In this document: positions 59,608 through 64,000 of the stretch, piece after piece | How the letters are laid out: each line of letters opens with the position of its first letter | How positions within the stretch are numbered: the stretch's first letter is position 1 | Notes under the pieces: model-generated | Databases searched by the model: none | What the model saw: only the letters and a program-made list of their open reading frames with translations | What the model was told of the DNA's origin: nothing | Translations under genes and position numbers: made by a program | Source: Palsa-965 sp044448685 | GTDB lineage: Bacteria > Bacteroidota > Bacteroidia > Palsa-965 | Length of the DNA: 64,000 nucleotides | NCBI GenBank assembly: GCA_044448685.1 | Contig: JBIOHC010000001.1 | Span: forward strand, 62,001 to 126,000 | Direction: 5' to 3'

Positions 59608-62091
59608 CTAGAAGAAACCTCCGTCATCTCCCTGTTGCTGGTTCTGTTGTTTGCGTTTGAAGATGGAAGCATCCACTTTCCCGAAACGCATGGAAACAGT
59701 AAACTTGAGGTAGCGGACTTCCCTGCGCATGAGCAGATCCTGGCTGTAAGTATCGGTGGCAAGGTGGGAGCCCCGGGCCTTGGTATCGAAAATATCACTC
59801 AGGCTGAGGGTGAAAACCAATACTTTCTTAATATCCTTGCTCAGCCCGCAGTCGGCAAAATACATGGCATTGGTTGTTCCCTGAGGAATAACTTTAGGAC
59901 TTTCATAGCTTCCAGACAGCTGCAGATTAAAGCTTTTAGGTAAGTGATAAACGAAGTTCAGTTTGGTCGTATAATTGAAACCCTTGTTACTTACGCTGGT
60001 ATTACCGTAAGAGGCATCAATGATGGTATAGAATGCATTGACGTTCCAGGTAGCTTCAAAATTCTTGATTAATTCATATTTGAGAGTCATGTCAATACCG
60101 CCCGAATTGCTCTGCTTTCCGTTGATGGTGGTCGTGATGAGAACCGTCGCATCTGTTAAAGAGGAATAACTATAAGGTGTAAGGGGGCTGGTGGTATTGC
60201 GATAGAAAAGGGTAAAGAGGAAATTCCCTTTGTTGAGCACCTGACTGAAATTGGCTTCGGCCAGTGTTATAAATTCAGGAGTCAGGTTGGGATTCCCGAT
60301 CATATAATTGTTCTTGTCGCTGAACATGATGAAAGGCATCATTTGCCGGTAGTTAGGTCTGTTCAGCTTACGTGAAATATTGAACTGGAACTGCTGTTTA
60401 CTGTTACGGCTTTTGCTGATGAACAGACTTGGAAAAAGTGAATTCATCACATTGTTTACATTGCTCGGATACTGGTAGGAAAAGGAGGCGTTTTTATCGG
60501 TGAGAGTTCCCTGATAATAGGAATCTTCAAAACGCAGGCCCATCATGAAATCAATCCGTTTCCAGCGCGTGCTGTAGTTAATATAAGCGGCGGTTACCAG
60601 ATCCTTGATTTTAAAATGAGAGGTAAGGAAGGTATCCGTAACATAGGCCTGTGTACTATAGCTGTAATCGGTTACATCGAGGTATTGAAGGGCAGGGCGG
60701 TGGTTGGCACGTACCCCCATTTCAATTTTGTTGGTATCATTGATCGGATTTACATAATCGGCCTGAAAGGTATACATCTGGCTGTTACTTTGTCCGTGAT
60801 TGATCTGCAGGGCCGGGTTGGGCTCATTGGGCAGAGGGTTGCCCCAGGCATCGAATGAGCTGGTACTGTAGTTGCTTGGACTTTGGGCTATTGTCGTATT
60901 GTAATCAATATCGGCTGTGATCTCCTGGCCTTTTTTAGGGAATGTTTTTTTATAAAGCAGCTTGGTGGTATAATTCTGAAACTGGGTGTGGGTGTAGGCC
61001 GAACGGTAACCGGTACCGAGTGTGCTCTGATTGGCATCGAGGTAATTGAAAGTCTGGTTGTCGTGGGTAATGAAATCACCCGCAACGATGGTCTGGGAAA
61101 GGGTCAGGGTATTCCGGTTATTGAGTGCATAGTCGAGTCCGATGCTTCCCATCTGGAAGGTATGCTTGAAATTGGTATTGTCACTCGAGTTCAGGAACCC
61201 GGTAGGAGATCCGTTAAGGAGGGAAGTACGGTTGGTATATCCATGAACGGGATTGTCAGAAGTATTGTAATTGTACATAATGGAAATACCAAATGGTTTC
61301 TGGCGTATGTTCAGAGCCAGGGTTCCGTTGTAGCGGTCATTCGTACCTACGCCAGCCATTACCATACCGTTATAACCGGGTTTGGCATTCGTTTTCATTA
61401 CGATATTGATAATGCCTCCTGTTGCACTGGCTTCGTATTTGGCAGAAGGATTGGTGATTATTTCAATCCGGTCTATCTGATCGGAAGGGATCTGATCCAG
61501 AGTAAGGGTTGTAGGCCGCCCGTCAATATAAATGGTGGCAGGATTCTGACGAAGCTGTGCATTACCCTGATCGTCCAGCGTAACAGAAGGAATATTTTTC
61601 ATCACATCCATAGCCGTTCCTCCTTTGGAAGTAATGTCTTTATCCACATTAAAGACCTTACGGTCTATACTCATTTCGGAAGCACTTTTCTCGGCATCCA
61701 CCTCAACTGTTTTGAGCAGTTTATTATCCGCTCCCAGCGTGATATTGCCAAGATCCTGTTCCAGATTCTGCATATTGATAAGCACAGGCATCTGTATGGT
61801 TTTAAAACCCAGGAAGGTGACTTTCACATTGAATTTCCCGAAAGGAAGATTTTCCAGACTGAAGTCTCCGTTATCTTTTGTAAAGCCTCCGTTCACTACA
61901 CTATCTCCTTTCAGCAACACAACAGAAGCATAGCCTACAGGTGATTTGGTATTGTCCAGCACTTTGCCATAGACGCGGCCTATATTGGGCATTTTGAATT
62001 TGCCTCCCGCCGGAGGTCCGGAAGGTTTGTTTTGTGCCACTACACGGAAACCCGTGAAGAGAATAAGAATAAAGAAAAGGACCCGCTTCAT
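59608..62091 (-). CDS. TonB-dependent receptor-like outer membrane beta-barrel protein
   Basis: An 827-residue outer-membrane protein. Signal peptide 1-20 (MKRVLFFILILFTGFRVVAQ). A CarboxypepD_reg-like beta-sandwich (about 38-125; GRVYGKVLDNTKSPVGYASVVLL) is followed by a plug (about 130-230; IPSVTLDDQGNAQLRQNPATIYIDGRP, DRIEIITNPSAKYEASATGGIINIVMK). The rest is a 14-16 strand-type barrel of the OMP_b-brl_3 family. A Gln-rich end (KRKQQNQQQGDDGG) replaces the typical terminal Phe/Trp. ATG 62091 is used; ATG 62202 would add 37 residues before the signal peptide. No SusD partner is adjacent. Substrate unknown. Confidence 0.9.
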   Translation of the reverse strand: MKRVLFFILILFTGFRVVAQNKPSGPPAGGKFKMPNIGRVYGKVLDNTKSPVGYASVVLLKGDSVVNGGFTKDNGDFSLENLPFGKFNVKVTFLGFKTIQMPVLINMQNLEQDLGNITLGADNKLLKTVEVDAEKSASEMSIDRKVFNVDKDITSKGGTAMDVMKNIPSVTLDDQGNAQLRQNPATIYIDGRPTTLTLDQIPSDQIDRIEIITNPSAKYEASATGGIINIVMKTNAKPGYNGMVMAGVGTNDRYNGTLALNIRQKPFGISIMYNYNTSDNPVHGYTNRTSLLNGSPTGFLNSSDNTNFKHTFQMGSIGLDYALNNRNTLTLSQTIVAGDFITHDNQTFNYLDANQSTLGTGYRSAYTHTQFQNYTTKLLYKKTFPKKGQEITADIDYNTTIAQSPSNYSTSSFDAWGNPLPNEPNPALQINHGQSNSQMYTFQADYVNPINDTNKIEMGVRANHRPALQYLDVTDYSYSTQAYVTDTFLTSHFKIKDLVTAAYINYSTRWKRIDFMMGLRFEDSYYQGTLTDKNASFSYQYPSNVNNVMNSLFPSLFISKSRNSKQQFQFNISRKLNRPNYRQMMPFIMFSDKNNYMIGNPNLTPEFITLAEANFSQVLNKGNFLFTLFYRNTTSPLTPYSYSSLTDATVLITTTINGKQSNSGGIDMTLKYELIKNFEATWNVNAFYTIIDASYGNTSVSNKGFNYTTKLNFVYHLPKSFNLQLSGSYESPKVIPQGTTNAMYFADCGLSKDIKKVLVFTLSLSDIFDTKARGSHLATDTYSQDLLMRREVRYLKFTVSMRFGKVDASIFKRKQQNQQQGDDGGFF

Positions 62092-62329
62092 AACATCCGT
62101 ATTTGAGCCGTGAAGGTACCGGTTATTCATGAACCGGTATTTACCGTTCATCCCATAATAAGCCAAAAAAATGTTAAAAAGAGAAATTAAAGAGGTCTGC
62201 AACTGAATGATATTGAGGTGTTTGTTACAAAAAGTAGGATAGGACCATTTCTATTCACGCAACCATTATGTGTTGTTTGTGTCTTTTCAGGAGGAAGTGC
62301 ATTATGAAGTTCTACCAATACCCGACCCC

Positions 62330-63298
62330 ATGAGAACAATCTGTTTATTCACACTTATCCTTTGTTCCGGGATTCCGGGCATGGCACAGCTGGTCAACAA
62401 GGCCTACAATAATCAGCGTAACGGAAGCATGCCCGGAGCGGAGAAGGAGATTGTGGCTGAGGAAAACACTATTGCTATTACCACCAAGGTTATTTACAAT
62501 GCTATCCCCGACGGGTATCATGTTACCTATACCAAGTCTTTTATCGGCAAGTCAGTGGCAGATGTTGAACAACAGATGAACCGAAAGGCCGACAGTCTTA
62601 TCCGGGCTGCACGTAAGCTCAGTATCAGTGAAAAGGATATTGTAGTGGATATTGTTTCTCTGGATCCTATTTTCAATTTCAACCAGAATGACAGTACCTT
62701 AAATATTCCTTTAGGGTATAAGATATCCGAGAACATTACGTTCAATATAAAAACCATTGATGCCATACGGGAGCTGAGCCATACCTGTCTGGAATATGGG
62801 ATATACGATATGATAGGAGCACAGGCCTACCTGGAAGATTCCAAAAAGATTTACGACAGTTTATCGGCGAAAGCGGTACAGGTTCTGGACATGAAGAAAA
62901 AACTTTGTACCCAGATAGGCTGGGCCTTTACCGGAGGCAAGGTAACCTTTACCAAAACCAAGGATGTGTATTATCCCAGTGAGCGTTACCTGAATGCTTA
63001 TATAACCAATGCGGGATTATACAAACATCATCTTTCCCAGAACTCCACCATCAGGATGGAGCGCACGGTTGATGTAGATAATTATTACGATATGAATCTG
63101 AAAGATGCCGATTTTGTTTTCAATGCTTCCAAAACCTGTCCGGTCATACAGTTCTATTACCAGCTCAACTATTCCTACAATAAGGTTGATACTGAAGAAG
63201 AAATGCGGAACAAAATCAAAAAGGAAATGGAAACCAAAAAGGATCCGGTGTTTTATATGATTGATAAAAACGGGGTACTGAAAAAGATTGAGCTATAA
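62330..63298 (+). CDS. Exported SIMPL-like (DUF541) protein
   Basis: A 322-residue protein with a signal peptide (MRTICLFTLILCSGIPGMAQ). The segment from VIYNAIPDGYHVTYTKSFIGKS to SLIRAARKLSISEKDIVVDIVSLDPIF has the strand-helix-strand pattern of SIMPL domains (periplasmic oligomers), followed by a helix-rich region and a beta end. I used ATG 62330, which starts the signal peptide; ATG 62270 would precede it. Function unknown. idi follows on the same strand, 34 bases after the stop. Confidence 0.75.
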   Translation: MRTICLFTLILCSGIPGMAQLVNKAYNNQRNGSMPGAEKEIVAEENTIAITTKVIYNAIPDGYHVTYTKSFIGKSVADVEQQMNRKADSLIRAARKLSISEKDIVVDIVSLDPIFNFNQNDSTLNIPLGYKISENITFNIKTIDAIRELSHTCLEYGIYDMIGAQAYLEDSKKIYDSLSAKAVQVLDMKKKLCTQIGWAFTGGKVTFTKTKDVYYPSERYLNAYITNAGLYKHHLSQNSTIRMERTVDVDNYYDMNLKDADFVFNASKTCPVIQFYYQLNYSYNKVDTEEEMRNKIKKEMETKKDPVFYMIDKNGVLKKIEL

Positions 63299-63305
63299 GA
63301 ATCCC

Positions 63306-63313
63306 TATGTTTG
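63306..63313 (+). promoter_or_regulatory. -7 element of idi
   Basis: TATGTTTG matches TANNTTTG. It lies 20 bases before ATG 63333. The nearest TTG upstream (63288-63290) is only 15 bases away, shorter than the usual 17-23. Confidence 0.4.
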
Positions 63314-63332
63314 TAGTATAGATACAGCAAGG

Positions 63333-63830
63333 ATGAACAGCAAAGTTATTCTGGTTGATGAATCGGACAAGGCAATCGGTGAAATGGACAAACTTGAAGT
63401 TCATCAGAAGGGATTGCTGCACCGTGCATTTTCCATTTTTATTTTCAATGATGCAGGGTTATTGTTGTTGCAATGCAGGGCCGATGAGAAATATCATTCA
63501 GGCGGTTTGTGGACCAACACCTGTTGCGGGCATCCACAACCCGGGGAAGAAACAGCAGCAGGGGCAGTGCGCAGGTTGCAGGAGGAAACCGGAATTGTAA
63601 CGGAACTCCGTAAAAAATTCAGTTTTATTTATCACGCCCCCCTTGAACAGAATCTGTTCGAACATGAATACGACCATGTATTTACCGGCATCTGCAACCG
63701 GGAACCTTTACTGAACAAGGAAGAGGCCAGTGCTTATCGCTGGATATCATTAAGTGATCTGAAAAAAGAGATGAAAGATTATCCGGAACGGTTTACAGCC
63801 TGGTTTAAAATAGCGATCACTTCTTTTTAA
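63333..63830 (+). CDS. idi: Isopentenyl-diphosphate delta-isomerase
   Basis: A 165-residue Nudix-fold type I isomerase. It has the catalytic Cys in TNTCCGHPQPGEE, Glu in EYDHVFTG and the RRLQEETGI Nudix-like segment. LHRAFSIFIF and W-x-x-L-S-D blocks agree with IDI1. It interconverts IPP and DMAPP for isoprenoids (quinone tails, carotenoids). The start is ATG 63333 (MNSKVILVDESD); the in-frame ATG at 63288 would overlap the preceding gene. It converges with the type IX cargo gene, overlapping by 4 bases. Confidence 0.96.
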   Translation: MNSKVILVDESDKAIGEMDKLEVHQKGLLHRAFSIFIFNDAGLLLLQCRADEKYHSGGLWTNTCCGHPQPGEETAAGAVRRLQEETGIVTELRKKFSFIYHAPLEQNLFEHEYDHVFTGICNREPLLNKEEASAYRWISLSDLKKEMKDYPERFTAWFKIAITSF

Positions 63831-64000
63831 CGGATAAGGTTGGCATGCCCCATATAGGAATGCCGTATGCCGAAAATATCTTTCAGGTTGACTTTCCAGA
63901 CATAGGTGTCGATCTGAGCTATATTGGTGCCATGGTTGGCACGTCCATCCCAACCCTGACCCCATACATGTGTTTCAAACATAAGATTGCCCCAGCGGTC
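63827..64000 (-). CDS. C-terminal end of a gliding-motility-associated (T9SS type B) secreted protein
   Basis: The last 58 codons of a leftward gene that enters from the right edge. They read DRWGNLMFETHVWGQGWDGR and then NHGTNIAQIDTYVWKVNLKD and end HANLIR. The DRWG-N and GWDG patterns with YVWKV are the gliding-motility-associated C-terminal domain (CHU_C type), a type IX secretion signal. The upstream part and function are outside the window. Confidence 0.88.
   Translation of the reverse strand, partial: DRWGNLMFETHVWGQGWDGRANHGTNIAQIDTYVWKVNLKDIFGIRHSYMGHANLIR

Noticed and set aside
60883..61944. A 353-codon rightward frame opposite the TonB-type receptor
   Set aside because: The leftward frame has signal peptide, CarboxypepD_reg-like domain, plug and barrel; the rightward one is a shadow with Ile/Val/Gly-rich low-likelihood sequence.
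1..64000. tRNA genes, CRISPR arrays, insertion sequences, prophage or att sites
   Set aside because: None was seen in the intergenic regions; no transposase, integrase or phage structural genes are encoded.

Overview
The window looks like chromosomal DNA of a member of the Bacteroidota (class not resolved; a Sphingobacteriia/Chitinophagia/Cytophagia-like relative is likely). The signs are promoters of the TTTG-N19-TANNTTTG type, two secreted proteins with type IX secretion C-terminal domains (one a gliding-motility type B domain), a fused CcoN-CcoO oxidase subunit, SusC-like/outer-membrane beta-barrel proteins and 7TMR-DISM histidine kinases. It is densely coded: no gene-free stretch exceeds about 240 bases. 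I saw no tRNA, rRNA, CRISPR array, transposase or prophage.

Layout. 1-1118 holds the start of hemA (leftward). 1282-8769 is a TPR-GAF-GAF-SpoIIE phosphatase, an APC permease and a large type IX secreted repeat protein. 8771-14486 is a tight leftward four-gene operon: a ThiF/nitroreductase fusion (Rv1355c type), a GNAT/autoinducer-synthase-like acyltransferase, a 7TMR-DISM histidine kinase and a REC-only protein. Next to it lies a REC-histidine kinase with a closely similar receiver. 15768-18323 is a leftward universal stress protein / small conserved protein / CoA-transferase cluster, facing a rightward TolC-MacA-MacB efflux operon (18483-23107). 23194-26620 has two small unknown genes and a MlaE/MlaF/MlaD-type lipid transporter. 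26631-35447 is the complete cbb3 oxidase region (ccoI, ccoS, ccoNO, ccoQ-like, ccoP, ccoG, ccoH, SafE-like). 35567-40322 has a hemerythrin-like protein, a universal stress protein, a persulfide dioxygenase-rhodanese, a QueD homologue and hemN. 40315-42604 is a leftward MBL/beta-CASP ribonuclease with two small membrane or envelope genes. 42748-45112 is a PAS histidine kinase plus a REC-Crp/Fnr response regulator. 45213-47653 is tyrosine/homogentisate catabolism with a tiny membrane protein between its two enzymes. 47730-51850 has a Crp/Fnr regulator, a U32 protein with a ferredoxin, and ric plus ctaA. 52125-55145 is an ECF sigma factor with an anti-sigma-like protein carrying a c-type heme domain. 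55332-64000 is mostly envelope proteins, a TonB-type receptor and idi.

How it works together. Most of 18-52 kb reads as one low-oxygen / nitric-oxide / redox-stress island. Thirteen TGA-N6-TCA inverted repeats of Crp/Fnr type sit in its promoters and at hemA. Their centres lie 36.5 or 57.5-58.5 bases from the last base of a recognisable Bacteroidota -7 element (TANNTTTG or a near match), the expected class II and class I activator geometry. Two Crp/Fnr-family proteins that could read these sites are encoded here. The second notable system is the 8.8-14.5 kb operon, which has the parts expected of a small-molecule signal: synthesis enzymes, a ligand-sensing 7TM kinase and a receiver.
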